Of a stretch of DNA of 64,000 nt, positions 52,295 to 60,091 are shown in pieces (the first letter of the stretch is position 1; every line of letters starts with the position of its first letter). The translations under genes and the position numbers were made by a program. Source of the stretch: Gemmatimonadota bacterium (GTDB lineage Bacteria; Gemmatimonadota; Gemmatimonadetes; Gemmatimonadales; Gemmatimonadaceae). The DNA is taken from assembly GCA_021413975.1 (NCBI GenBank), contig JAIOPJ010000036.1, forward strand, positions 54,412 through 118,411, read 5' to 3'. The notes below the pieces were generated by a model. That model had not been told where the DNA came from and did no database searches. It saw nothing but the letters and a program-made list of their open reading frames with translations.

Positions 52295-53491
52295 ATGCCG
52301 CTCTCGCCCGACGAACTGCAGCGCTACGCGCGACATCTCGTGCTCCCGCAGGTCGGTGCGACCGGTCAGGAACGGCTCCGCGCGTCCTCCGCGCTCGTCA
52401 TCGGCCTCGGCGGATTGGGCTCGCCGGCCGCCCTCTATCTCGCCGCGGCAGGGGTCGGGCGACTCGGCATCCTCGACCACGACACCGTCGCCGTCCACAA
52501 CCTGCAACGCCAGATCATCCACGACACGAGCACCCTCGGTGCACCCAAGGTCGACTCGGCGCGCGTGCGGATAGAGGCGCTCAACCCGTACGTGCGGATC
52601 GAGACCTGGCGCACCGCGCTCACGCGCGACAACGCCCGTGGGATCGTCTCCGACTACGACGTGATCCTCGACGGCACCGACTCGTTCGCCACGCGCTACC
52701 TCGTGAACGACGCCTGCGTGCTCGAGGGCAAGCCGTACGTGCATGCGAGCGTGCACCGGTTCGAAGGGCAGCTCTCCGTGTTCGGCGCGCCGCACGGCCC
52801 CTGCTATCGCTGCCTGCACCCCACGCCGCCGCCGGCCGGGAGCGTGCCCAACTGCGCCGAGGGGGGCGTGCTCGGCGTGTTGCCGGGACTCCTGGGGACG
52901 ATGCAGGCGACCGAGGCGCTCAAGCTCCTGCTGGGGATCGGCGCGCCGATGGTCGGGCGACTCCTCGTGGTCGACGCGCTCGGCATGCGGTTCCAGGAGG
53001 TGCAGGTCGATCGCGACGACGAGTGCCCGTGGTGCGGCAAGCGGACCGAGCGGGAGCTCCTCGCCGACTACGCGGCCTTCTGTGGCGAAGGGCCGGCCGC
53101 AACGAGCGCCGCGGCGAGCGCCGATGCGAGCGCCGATGCGAGCGGCGATGCGAGCGGCGGCGGGGCGCCCGACGCGACGAGCATCACGCCGCGGCAACTC
53201 GCGGCGCGGCTCGCGCGCGGCGACGCGCTGCGCGTGATCGATGTGCGCGAACCGTGGGAGCACGCGGTCGCATCGCTCGAGCCGGCGGAACTCATTCCGA
53301 TGCAGACGATCCCGGCGCGGCACTCCGCGCTGCCGCGCGAGACCGAGTACGTGGTCCTCTGCCATCACGGGATGCGGAGCGCGATGGTCGCCGACTACCT
53401 GCGGACGGTGGGGTTCACGCGTGTGCTCAACCTCGAGGGAGGCATCGACCGCTGGAGCGTCGAGGTCGACCCGAGCGTCTCGCGGTACTGA
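52295..53491 (+). CDS. MoeZ-like adenylyltransferase/sulfurtransferase (MoeB domain plus rhodanese)
   Basis: A 398-residue protein that adenylates and can thiolate ThiS/MoaD-type carriers. The ThiF/MoeB domain (about 1-245) has the nucleotide loop GLGGLGSP (34-41), HNLQRQIIH, DGTDSFATRYLVND and a zinc site formed by CYRC and CPWC. A low-complexity linker ASADASADASGDASGGG (about 270-290), from a 12-bp tandem repeat at 53113-53160, leads to a C-terminal rhodanese domain. Its active-site loop CHHGMRS is typical of MoeZ proteins. The linker length is probably variable between strains. Confidence 0.94.
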   Translation: MPLSPDELQRYARHLVLPQVGATGQERLRASSALVIGLGGLGSPAALYLAAAGVGRLGILDHDTVAVHNLQRQIIHDTSTLGAPKVDSARVRIEALNPYVRIETWRTALTRDNARGIVSDYDVILDGTDSFATRYLVNDACVLEGKPYVHASVHRFEGQLSVFGAPHGPCYRCLHPTPPPAGSVPNCAEGGVLGVLPGLLGTMQATEALKLLLGIGAPMVGRLLVVDALGMRFQEVQVDRDDECPWCGKRTERELLADYAAFCGEGPAATSAAASADASADASGDASGGGAPDATSITPRQLAARLARGDALRVIDVREPWEHAVASLEPAELIPMQTIPARHSALPRETEYVVLCHHGMRSAMVADYLRTVGFTRVLNLEGGIDRWSVEVDPSVSRY

Positions 53492-53492
53492 G

Positions 53493-54362
53493 GTGACGGG
53501 CGCGCTCTGGGTCCTGCTGCTCGGCGCCGGCGCATGGATGCAGCGCGCGATCCGCGCGCGCCGTCGCGAGCGGCTCTGGCAGCGGCGGTTCCCCGCGAAC
53601 GCCGACGGGATCGTGGTGGGCGCGGAGCCGCAGACGCTGGTGGCCCCCGGCAGCCGGGCGATCCTCCTGCTGCACGGCTACAACGACTCGCCACACTCCA
53701 TGATGCCGCTCGCGGGGGCGCTGCATGCCGCCGGCTGGACCGTGCGCGTGCCGCTCCTCCCCGGGCATGGCCGCTCGCTCGAGGCGTTCGACGATTGGAC
53801 CGCGGACCAACTGCTCACGCAGGCGCGCGCGGAGTACGCGGCCCTGCGCGAGACGCACTCGACGGTCGTCGTCGGCGGGCTGTCGATGGGTGGCGCGGTG
53901 GCATGCTGGATCGCGGCGGAGAGCGATGCGGCGGGCGTGCTGCTCTATGCACCGATGCTCTTCGTGCCGGCGCAGATGCAGGTGGCGGTGAGCACCGCGC
54001 GGCTCTGGGTGCTCTTCACCAAGTACCTGAGCGGCGGCGGACGCCGGTCGATCCGCGATCCGGAGGCGCAGCGGCGGATGATCGCCTACGGCTGCTCCAC
54101 GCGCCGGTCGCTCGAGGCGCTCGAGTTCGTGGCCAAGGGAGTGGTGATCCGTCTGGGGTTCGTGCACGCGCCGACGCTCGTGATCCAGTCGGAGGAGGAC
54201 AACCGACTGCCTCGCGAGCAGTCGACGCACGCGTTCGCGCGCCTCGGCTCCAAGGACAGGACGATCGTCTGGACGCGCGGGGCCGGCCACGTGCTCACGG
54301 TCGACCACGGCTGGGAATCGCTCGCCGCCACCACGGTCGACTGGCTCAGGGCGCGCTACTGA
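53493..54362 (+). CDS. Alpha/beta hydrolase, carboxylesterase/monoacylglycerol lipase-like
   Basis: A 289-residue hydrolase starting with GTG 1 bp after the MoeZ-like stop. An N-terminal hydrophobic segment (about 1-15) may anchor it in the membrane. The oxyanion region LLLHGYNDSPHSM, nucleophile Ser in VVGGLSMGGAV, Asp in IQSEEDNRLP and His in RGAGHVLTVDHG form a complete triad. The acyl substrate is unknown. The 3' end overlaps the convergent metallo-hydrolase gene by 17 bp. Confidence 0.88.
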   Translation: MTGALWVLLLGAGAWMQRAIRARRRERLWQRRFPANADGIVVGAEPQTLVAPGSRAILLLHGYNDSPHSMMPLAGALHAAGWTVRVPLLPGHGRSLEAFDDWTADQLLTQARAEYAALRETHSTVVVGGLSMGGAVACWIAAESDAAGVLLYAPMLFVPAQMQVAVSTARLWVLFTKYLSGGGRRSIRDPEAQRRMIAYGCSTRRSLEALEFVAKGVVIRLGFVHAPTLVIQSEEDNRLPREQSTHAFARLGSKDRTIVWTRGAGHVLTVDHGWESLAATTVDWLRARY

Positions 54363-55383
54363 GCGAACGCGTCTCGCCCGGCGCCAGGACCCAGAGTCGC
54401 TCCGCGGGACGCCGCTCACGCTCCCAGGCCTCGGCGATGCGTCTGGGTGGTTCGTCGGGGGATTCGTCCGTGAGCACGAAGGTGCCCCAGTGCATCGCGA
54501 CCATGACCGTGGCGTGCGCGCCATGCGACGCCGTGAGCGATCCGAAGGCCGCGAGCGCCTCGTCGGGGTCGAGGTGCACCGGCCGCATGAACCAGCGCGG
54601 CTCGTAGGCTCCGATCGGCATGAGCACCGCGTCGAGCGCGCCGAGGTGCCGGCCGATGGCCTCGAACTCCGGGTGCAGCCCGGTGTCGCCGACGAAGTAG
54701 ATGCGACGTCCTGCGATCTCGATGGCCCATCCGCACCAGAGGGTGCGGTCACGGTCGAAGGGCGTGCGGCCGGAGAAATGCGCGGCGGGCAGGCAGGTCA
54801 CGCGTGCGTCGCCGAGCGCGGGGCCGAGCGACGCGACCTGCCACCAGTCGCGCTCGATGACCGTGCGCACGCCGCGGGAACGCAGCCGCGCTCCCACGCC
54901 GACGGGAGCGCACCAGGTCGCGCCGGGATGCTGCCGCGCGAGCGCGCGCACGGTCGCATCGTCGAGGTGGTCGTAGTGGTCGTGCGAGAGCAGGACGAGA
55001 TCGATCGGCGGCAACGCATCGAACGCGAGGCCGGGCGCGTGGCGCCGCCTGGGGCCGGCGAACGCGAGAGGCGAGGCGCGCTCGCCCCACACGGGATCCG
55101 TGAGGATGTTGAGTGCGCCGACCTGGATGAGGAAGGTCGAGTGCCCGACGGCGGTGATCAGCATCTCGTCGCGGCGCGCGCGGGGCCGCGCATGGAGCGG
55201 CGCCACGGGACGCGGTGGCGCCGCGGGCGGCACCGGCGCCCGCCGCGCCCGCTCGAGGAACCATCGGAAGAGTCCACCGAAGCCCCTCGGCAGCGAGCCG
55301 GGCCACGGGTTGCGAAAGCCGCCGCCCGGCTTGTGGTGGGGCGGGCGCGGTGGCGGCGACGCGGCGTTAGATTGCGTGTTCAC
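54346..55383 (-). CDS. MBL-fold metallo-hydrolase (UlaG/NAPE-PLD-like)
   Basis: A 345-residue protein. A Pro/Arg-rich N-terminus of about 70 residues precedes the metallo-beta-lactamase fold. VGHSTFLIQVGALNILTDPV is the first strand pair, the metal motif is SHDHYDHLDD, the next His is in LPAAHFSGRTPFDRD, Asp in YFVGDTGLHPEF, and the C-terminal His in VAMHWGTFVLTDE. The spacing fits the UlaG/NAPE-phospholipase D branch. The substrate may be a phosphodiester lipid or a lactone. Confidence 0.88.
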   Translation of the reverse strand: MNTQSNAASPPPRPPHHKPGGGFRNPWPGSLPRGFGGLFRWFLERARRAPVPPAAPPRPVAPLHARPRARRDEMLITAVGHSTFLIQVGALNILTDPVWGERASPLAFAGPRRRHAPGLAFDALPPIDLVLLSHDHYDHLDDATVRALARQHPGATWCAPVGVGARLRSRGVRTVIERDWWQVASLGPALGDARVTCLPAAHFSGRTPFDRDRTLWCGWAIEIAGRRIYFVGDTGLHPEFEAIGRHLGALDAVLMPIGAYEPRWFMRPVHLDPDEALAAFGSLTASHGAHATVMVAMHWGTFVLTDESPDEPPRRIAEAWERERRPAERLWVLAPGETRSLSSAP

Positions 55384-55406
55384 GCGAGCGGACGAGGGCG
55401 GAGGCG

Positions 55407-55685
55407 ATGGCGGAGATCAAGTGCCAGAAGTGCGGCGAGACGAAGACTGGCTTCGAGCGTCCGCCGTTCCCCGGCGCGATCGGGGCCCGGGTCCTCGAGG
55501 GCACCTGCCCGGACTGCTGGCAGCTGTGGCTCAAGCAGCAGACGATGCTGATCAATCATTACGGTCTCAACGTGATGGACCCGCAGGCGCGCCAGTTCCT
55601 CACGCGCAACATGGATGCGTTCCTGTTCCGTGGCGGCCAGCTGGACGAGGTCGACACGTCGAAGCAAGGGACGATCGCGCACTGA
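55407..55685 (+). CDS. Fe(2+)-trafficking protein YggX-like, with two CxxC pairs
   Basis: A 92-residue protein of the YggX family, involved in iron handling and protection of Fe-S clusters. The family core is present: LKQQTMLINHYGLNVMDPQA then RQFLTRNMDAFLF. Unlike the enterobacterial protein it has Cys pairs at 6/9 and 34/37 (CQKC, CPDC), which could bind zinc or iron. It lies alone between a divergent metallo-hydrolase gene and the NrtR-like gene. Confidence 0.85.
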   Translation: MAEIKCQKCGETKTGFERPPFPGAIGARVLEGTCPDCWQLWLKQQTMLINHYGLNVMDPQARQFLTRNMDAFLFRGGQLDEVDTSKQGTIAH

Positions 55686-55702
55686 GTACGCTCCGGTCGA
55701 GC

Positions 55703-55730
55703 TTGACTTAAGTCGCAGAAAGATACTAAT
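55703..55730 (+). promoter_or_regulatory. Promoter and palindrome before the NrtR-like gene
   Basis: TTGACT (55703-55708) and ACTAAT (55725-55730), 16 bp apart, form a plausible promoter. The palindrome GACTTAAGTC (55705-55714) overlaps the -35 and could be an operator. Transcription would start within about 5 bp of the ATG at 55741. Confidence 0.5.
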
Positions 55731-55740
55731 TGCGCTCCTG

Positions 55741-56427
55741 ATGCGCGAGCGCTCCCGCCCCTCCGCCGCACGCGCCTCCGGCGCCCCGGCCATCGTCTCA
55801 CTCGACCTCGTCTGCTGCGCCGCCGCCGGCCGCCATCTGGCCGTGCTCGTGCGATCGGGCGGGCGCGCGAGCGCGATGATGCTGCCCTGGACCGCGCTCG
55901 ATCCCGCGACCGCGATCGACGCCGCGGCGGCCCGTTTCGCCCGCGAGCAACTCGGCCGCGCCCCGGTCTGGATCGCCCAGGTGGGTGCCTCGGGCGACGG
56001 CCGCCGGCACCCGTCGGGGGCGTCGCTCTCGGTGTGCTATGTGGCCGTGCTGCCGGCCGGAACGCCGGCGCCGGACGGCATGGAATGGGTCGCCGCCCCC
56101 GACCTCACCGGCCTCGCGTCCCGCCAACAGGCGATGGTCCCGGCGGCGGTGGCCGCGCTACGCGACCGCATGGACATCGCGCCGATCGCGTTCCGGATGC
56201 TCGCGCCGGAGTTCACGCTCTCGGAGCTGCAGCAGGTGTACGAGCTCCTGCTCGGGCGTCGATTGCACAAGGCCAGCTTCCGGCGCGCCCTGCAGGGGGC
56301 CTACCTGGTGGAGCCGACCGATTCATGGCGCTCCGAAGGGCGTGGTCGGCCGGCACAGCTGTTCCGCTACGCACCGCGCAAGCGGCGCGGGGTGCGGCGC
56401 TCGGTCCGGTTCGAGTTGCTCGGCTAG
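55741..56427 (+). CDS. NrtR-like transcriptional regulator (NUDIX-fold sensor plus winged helix)
   Basis: A 228-residue protein with the NrtR layout. Residues about 17-130 form a NUDIX-like fold, and the GASLSVCYVAVLP strand is typical. The catalytic Nudix box (GX5EX7REUXEEXGU) is absent, as usual in NrtR sensors. The C-terminal winged helix is at about 155-225: LAPEFTLSELQQVYELLLGR, then LHKASFRRALQG and GRGRPAQLFRYAP. NrtR proteins sense ADP-ribose or nucleotides and control NAD metabolism. No such gene is adjacent here, so its target set is unknown. A strong palindrome overlaps its promoter. Confidence 0.85.
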   Translation: MRERSRPSAARASGAPAIVSLDLVCCAAAGRHLAVLVRSGGRASAMMLPWTALDPATAIDAAAARFAREQLGRAPVWIAQVGASGDGRRHPSGASLSVCYVAVLPAGTPAPDGMEWVAAPDLTGLASRQQAMVPAAVAALRDRMDIAPIAFRMLAPEFTLSELQQVYELLLGRRLHKASFRRALQGAYLVEPTDSWRSEGRGRPAQLFRYAPRKRRGVRRSVRFELLG

Positions 56428-56527
56428 CCGGGCTCCGCGCCCGCCCCGCCACCGGGTGCCCGGCCCCTTGACTGGCCAGTCGGCGCCGCGATCGCGACAC
56501 GACCGTGACACCGGATGCCCTTGCCGG

Positions 56528-56554
56528 GTACACGTACATAGTTGCAATGTGTAC
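56528..56554. promoter_or_regulatory. Dyad GTACAC-N15-GTGTAC before a small gene
   Basis: Perfect 6-bp arms lie 22 bp before the GTG of the following gene, in the AT-richer part of the gap. It may bind the neighbouring NrtR-like regulator, though nothing in the sequence proves it. Confidence 0.35.
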
Positions 56555-56576
56555 ATAACGACAAAAAGGAGCGACG

Positions 56577-56933
56577 GTGCTGGCCTACCTCGACGCCTTG
56601 ATCGATGCACTCTCCCTCCGCGACCGCGCGGAGGTGACGCGGCTGCTCGCGCACCCGTTGTCGCGCATCCTGCCGGCGCCGGTGCGTGAGGAGGCGAACA
56701 CGCTCGCGGAGGGTCGGTGCGACGCGCTCGCGGCGCCGATGCGGTTGATGCAGCTGCGGCACCAGACCGCCGAACTGCTGCGCGAATCGCCTCCCGTCGC
56801 CGAGCTCGCGGATGTGGCGACCGACGCCAGGAGCGAGGTGGCGGACGCCCCGCGGATACGCCGCGCGCCCGCGCCCGCTCGCGCGCACCGTCCGGCGCGA
56901 CTCGTGCAGATGGAGCTGCCGCTCTCCGCGTAG
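56577..56933 (+). CDS. Small hypothetical protein
   Basis: A 118-residue protein from GTG with a good AAGGAG ribosome-binding site. The first 80 residues are helical and acidic (AYLDALIDALSLRDRAEVTR). The tail is Arg/Ala/Pro-rich and ends in LVQMELPLSA, which resembles a short C-terminal peptide used to bind a partner such as the beta clamp (QMELPL). That comparison is tentative. I do not recognise the family. It ends 4 bp before the convergent fusion gene. Confidence 0.6.
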   Translation: MLAYLDALIDALSLRDRAEVTRLLAHPLSRILPAPVREEANTLAEGRCDALAAPMRLMQLRHQTAELLRESPPVAELADVATDARSEVADAPRIRRAPAPARAHRPARLVQMELPLSA

Positions 56934-56937
56934 CCGG

Positions 56938-59247
56938 TCAGCGGGTGTTGCCGACCGCCCAGCGCCGCCAGCTCGCGTGGTCGAAGTGCCACCATTCGGC
57001 GTCGAACACCTGGAAGCCCTCGCGCTCCATCGCATGGCGCAATCGCGCGCGCAGCCAGCGCTGTTCGGATGTTCCGCCGGGATAGAACGGATACGCGCGC
57101 GGCGAGAACTCGTCGTAGCCGCTCACCATCGTCACCGGGCGGCCGGTCCCGAGGTCGTACAGCGTGAGATCCACCGCCGCCCCACGGTTGTGCCGTGAGC
57201 CGGTCGCCGGATCGGCCACGAAGACGCGGAGCGAGTCCGGAGTCGCGTCCCAGAACATCCGCGTGACGTACCAGGGCCGATACGCATCGTGGATGAGCAG
57301 CCCGAAGCCCTCGGCCGCCAGCGCGCGCTGCGCGCGTCCGAGGGCCTCGGCGGCCGGGCGCTGCAGGCGCGCCACTGCGCGCTCGTACATCGGCGCGCCC
57401 ATGAAGTTGTCGCTCGTGGCGTAGCGCACATCGAGCTTGATGCCGGGGTCGACCGTGGTGAGGTCGACGAGTTCGCCGGCGACGCGATCCGCCGGTTGCG
57501 GGGGTGGCGCGGCCGCCAGCGCCTCGCGGCGGAGGTCGTCCAACGGGCGGCGAGGCGTGATCCGGAAGGTCACGCCCTCCTCGGGCGCGATCGCGCGGCG
57601 CGCGAACACCACGCCGCCCAGGTCGACCGCGCGCACGCGTCCCGCGGCGTCGCGTTCGATTCGCAGTGTCTCGCCGGCGTAGAGGCCATGCGCCGGGAAG
57701 CGGAGGTGATCGCGGTCGACCTCGGTGAGCGGATAGAGCCCGAACCACTCGATGAGCGCGAACAGGCGCCCATCCCGCTCGAGCAGATGAAGGACGTCAT
57801 GGTCCCAGCCGTACTCGCCGATGAGCGGTCGCCACCGGGCGGGTGGCGGGTTCGGGCGCGTGTCCGGCACCAGCGCGAGCGTGTCGCCGGCGTAGCGAAG
57901 CGTCCTGACGCCGCGCGCCGTGCGGTGCACCGTGACGCGCGCGCCGAAGCGCAGACGACCGTCGGCGATGAGCGTGGAGTCGTCGAGCGCTCGCAGCAGG
58001 GTCGGGAAGTCGCCCCGCAGGTCGTCGAGCCAGAGGTCACCCAGTCGATCCTCGAGCACGACGCTACGGCCGCGCCCACGGTAGGTCCCTTCGAGCTCAC
58101 GTCGGCGAGCCGGCGGAATGGTGCTCGTCACGAGCGGCACGGGCAGCGGGCGCGATGCTCGTGACGCGCGCATGAGGCGGAGCGCCTCGTCCGCGATGCG
58201 TGTGGTGACCGCATTGCCGCCGTCGATCGTCGCCGAGAGTGCGACGCCGAGCCGTTCGTCCGGAAGCGCCGCGACCTCGGTGGCGAACCCATAGTGCCAA
58301 CCGCCATGTCCGATGCGCCGCGCGCCATCGAGTTCCCCGAGTGCGAAACCCAGACCGAAGAGCCCTCGTGCCGCACCGGCCCCTTCACCCCACATCGCGC
58401 GCAGCGTCTCTTCCTTGAGCACCCTTCCCCCCGGTCCCACGCCTCCCGCGAAGAGCATGCGCAGGAACTGGGCGAGGTCGAGCATCGAAGCGGACAGTTC
58501 CGACGCCGGGCCGAGGCCGAGCGGGAAGGTGGGTGCGGCGAAGCTACGACCGTCGAGGGTCCACATGGTCCCGCGCGCGCGGCGTGAGAGATGGGCGCTC
58601 TCGGGCGCGAAGGAGGCTCCGTTCATGCCGAGCGGTGCGAGGACGTCGCGCCGCATGACCTCGGCGAAGGGCAGGCCGCTCTCGATCTCGAGGAGGCGGC
58701 CGGCGAGGGCGATCGCGGCATTGGAGTACTTCGTGACGGTCCCGGGCGCATAGACGAGCGCGGTGCCATTGAGCGACGTGACGGTGGCCGCGAGCGTCGG
58801 CGACGTGGGATCGAAGTAGTGCCCGACCGGAGGTTCGCGGACGATGCCGCTCCGGTGGCTGAGCAGTTCGCGGAGCGTCGGCATCCGCGCGCCGTGCCGT
58901 GCCGGCGCGAAATCGGGTGCGTAGCGCGAGACGGCGGAGTCGAGGTGGAAGCGGCCCCGTTCGACGCGCTGCATGACGCCGATGTCGGTGAAGAGCTTGG
59001 AGACGGACGCCACACGGAAGGGCGTCTCGGCGGTGACCGTACGAGAGGAGTCCGCCGGATCGACCCGACCGAAACCCTTGGCCCACACGACGCGATCCCC
59101 ATCGACGACGGCGATCGCGAGACCGGGGATCGCGTGCTGCGACATCTGCGCCGCGATGAAGCGCTCGAGCGCGGCGATCGGCGCGGAGTCGCGCGGTGCG
59201 GCACGGACCGAATCCTGGGCCAGCGCCAGGAGCAGGGGAAGGAGCAT
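56938..59247 (-). CDS. Fusion: serine beta-lactamase-like hydrolase plus VanX-type D-Ala-D-Ala dipeptidase
   Basis: A 769-residue protein with a short signal-like N-terminus. Residues about 22-370 are a class C beta-lactamase/penicillin-binding hydrolase: nucleophile S81-V-S-K84, Y174-S-N and H314-G-G. A middle beta-rich region (about 385-565) resembles the C-terminal domains attached to such hydrolases. Residues about 575-769 form an M15D dipeptidase: the metal motif SRHNRGAAVD (684-693) and catalytic EWWH (751-754) match VanX/DdpX. Both active sites look intact. It probably works on peptidoglycan peptides or D-Ala-D-Ala outside the cytoplasm. No vanHA-like genes are near, so vancomycin resistance is not implied. 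Confidence 0.92.
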   Translation of the reverse strand: MLLPLLLALAQDSVRAAPRDSAPIAALERFIAAQMSQHAIPGLAIAVVDGDRVVWAKGFGRVDPADSSRTVTAETPFRVASVSKLFTDIGVMQRVERGRFHLDSAVSRYAPDFAPARHGARMPTLRELLSHRSGIVREPPVGHYFDPTSPTLAATVTSLNGTALVYAPGTVTKYSNAAIALAGRLLEIESGLPFAEVMRRDVLAPLGMNGASFAPESAHLSRRARGTMWTLDGRSFAAPTFPLGLGPASELSASMLDLAQFLRMLFAGGVGPGGRVLKEETLRAMWGEGAGAARGLFGLGFALGELDGARRIGHGGWHYGFATEVAALPDERLGVALSATIDGGNAVTTRIADEALRLMRASRASRPLPVPLVTSTIPPARRRELEGTYRGRGRSVVLEDRLGDLWLDDLRGDFPTLLRALDDSTLIADGRLRFGARVTVHRTARGVRTLRYAGDTLALVPDTRPNPPPARWRPLIGEYGWDHDVLHLLERDGRLFALIEWFGLYPLTEVDRDHLRFPAHGLYAGETLRIERDAAGRVRAVDLGGVVFARRAIAPEEGVTFRITPRRPLDDLRREALAAAPPPQPADRVAGELVDLTTVDPGIKLDVRYATSDNFMGAPMYERAVARLQRPAAEALGRAQRALAAEGFGLLIHDAYRPWYVTRMFWDATPDSLRVFVADPATGSRHNRGAAVDLTLYDLGTGRPVTMVSGYDEFSPRAYPFYPGGTSEQRWLRARLRHAMEREGFQVFDAEWWHFDHASWRRWAVGNTR

Positions 59248-59292
59248 GACTGGTAGTATCGCGCCCGCGGCGCCGGGCGCAAGAAACGCCGA

Positions 59293-59317
59293 AGCCCCCG
59301 GCGGTCAGCCGGGGGCT
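59293..59317 (-). terminator. Terminator after the second cold shock gene
   Basis: Arms AGCCCCCGGC / GCCGGGGGCT with a 5-nt loop. In the minus direction the hairpin is followed by TCGGCGTTTCTT. Confidence 0.78.
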
Positions 59318-59342
59318 CCTGTGTGCTGCCGGGCGGCGCGGG

Positions 59343-59549
59343 TCAGACCTTCGTGACGTTCGCGGCCTGCGGTCCCTTCTGCCCATCCACGACCTCGAAC
59401 TCGACCGCATCGCCCTCGACGAGTGACTTGAATCCGCTCGCCGAGATCGCGCTGAAGTGCACGAAGACGTCCGGTCCTCCCTCGCGCGTGATGAAGCCGA
59501 AGCCCTTCGCGTCGTTGAACCACTTCACGGTGCCCTTGATGCGAGCCAT
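59343..59549 (-). CDS. Cold shock protein (CspA family), second copy
   Basis: A 68-residue nucleic-acid chaperone, different from the copy near 38 kb but with the same core: [13 protein letters not shown] (RNP1) and VFVHFSAIS (RNP2). AGGAG lies about 11 nt before the ATG. It follows a small zinc-ribbon gene by 39 bp on the same strand, suggesting a two-gene transcript closed by a strong hairpin. Confidence 0.97.
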   Translation of the reverse strand: MARIKGTVKWFNDAKGFGFITREGGPDVFVHFSAISASGFKSLVEGDAVEFEVVDGQKGPQAANVTKV

Positions 59550-59588
59550 CGCAGTCGCGCTCCTGTTCGTGTCGCGGAAGGTGGAGGA

Positions 59589-59798
59589 TCAGGCGGCGCC
59601 GGCGATGTAGCGGGCGATGCGCCCGCAGGCCGTGCAGGTGAGCGTGACGTGCGTGCGGGGCGGCGGCGGGGCGTTGCCCGGATCGCGTTCGATCGAGCCC
59701 GAGCAGGAGGGGCAGCTCAGGGCGTCACCCGCCCGATCGCTCGAAATGAGGTTGAGGGCCTGGGCAGGGTTGTACGAGTTCGGTCGTGGTTTCCGCAT
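59589..59798 (-). CDS. Small zinc-ribbon protein
   Basis: A 69-residue protein with Cys29-x2-Cys32 (CPSC) and Cys55-x2-Cys58 (CTAC), a classic four-cysteine zinc ribbon, and a Pro-rich loop between the pairs. A GGAGA ribosome-binding site precedes the ATG. It is upstream of a cold shock gene and probably co-transcribed, so an RNA-related role is conceivable. No specific family is recognised. Confidence 0.75.
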   Translation of the reverse strand: MRKPRPNSYNPAQALNLISSDRAGDALSCPSCSGSIERDPGNAPPPPRTHVTLTCTACGRIARYIAGAA

Positions 59799-60091
59799 CC
59801 GAATCTCCGACTGGGTTCTGTGGCGGCCGCCATCCGTGGCATGCCGCGCATATCGAAGGAAACTAATCGGTCATGAGTTAAATCCAAGGACTGTAGGAAG
59901 TTGCAGTGTGTTTACTCACGTACTAAAAATACGCCATATGGTGTAAGGCCTTCAGTGACACGCAGTTCCGAAGGCCCCGAGTCACCTGGAGGTGATTCGG
60001 GGCCCTGTGGAAATGTCTTGGACTTTGAGGGCGGGGACCGGCTCGGACCACCTTCGGTCGGCCGCCAGTGGAGGGTGAACGGAGGGCCGAG
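59799..60091. other. Gap between the zinc-ribbon gene and fumarase
   Basis: Near 59850-59945 the sequence is AT-rich and probably holds the promoter of the zinc-ribbon/cold-shock transcript (minus strand). No coding frame is convincing. A stem-loop at 59973-60004 is listed separately. Confidence 0.45.
59973..60004 (-). terminator. Terminator after fumarase
   Basis: 15-bp arms with one mismatch, GGCCCCGAGTCACCT and AGGTGATTCGGGGCC, and a 2-nt loop, downstream of the fumarase stop. Confidence 0.7.

Noticed and set aside
53113..53160. Possible CRISPR-like or intergenic repeat
   Set aside because: The 12-bp repeats are in frame within the MoeZ-like protein and encode a flexible linker.
56938..59247. 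Vancomycin-resistance locus
   Set aside because: A VanX-type domain is present, but it is exported, fused to a hydrolase, and not accompanied by vanH, vanA or vanRS-like genes.
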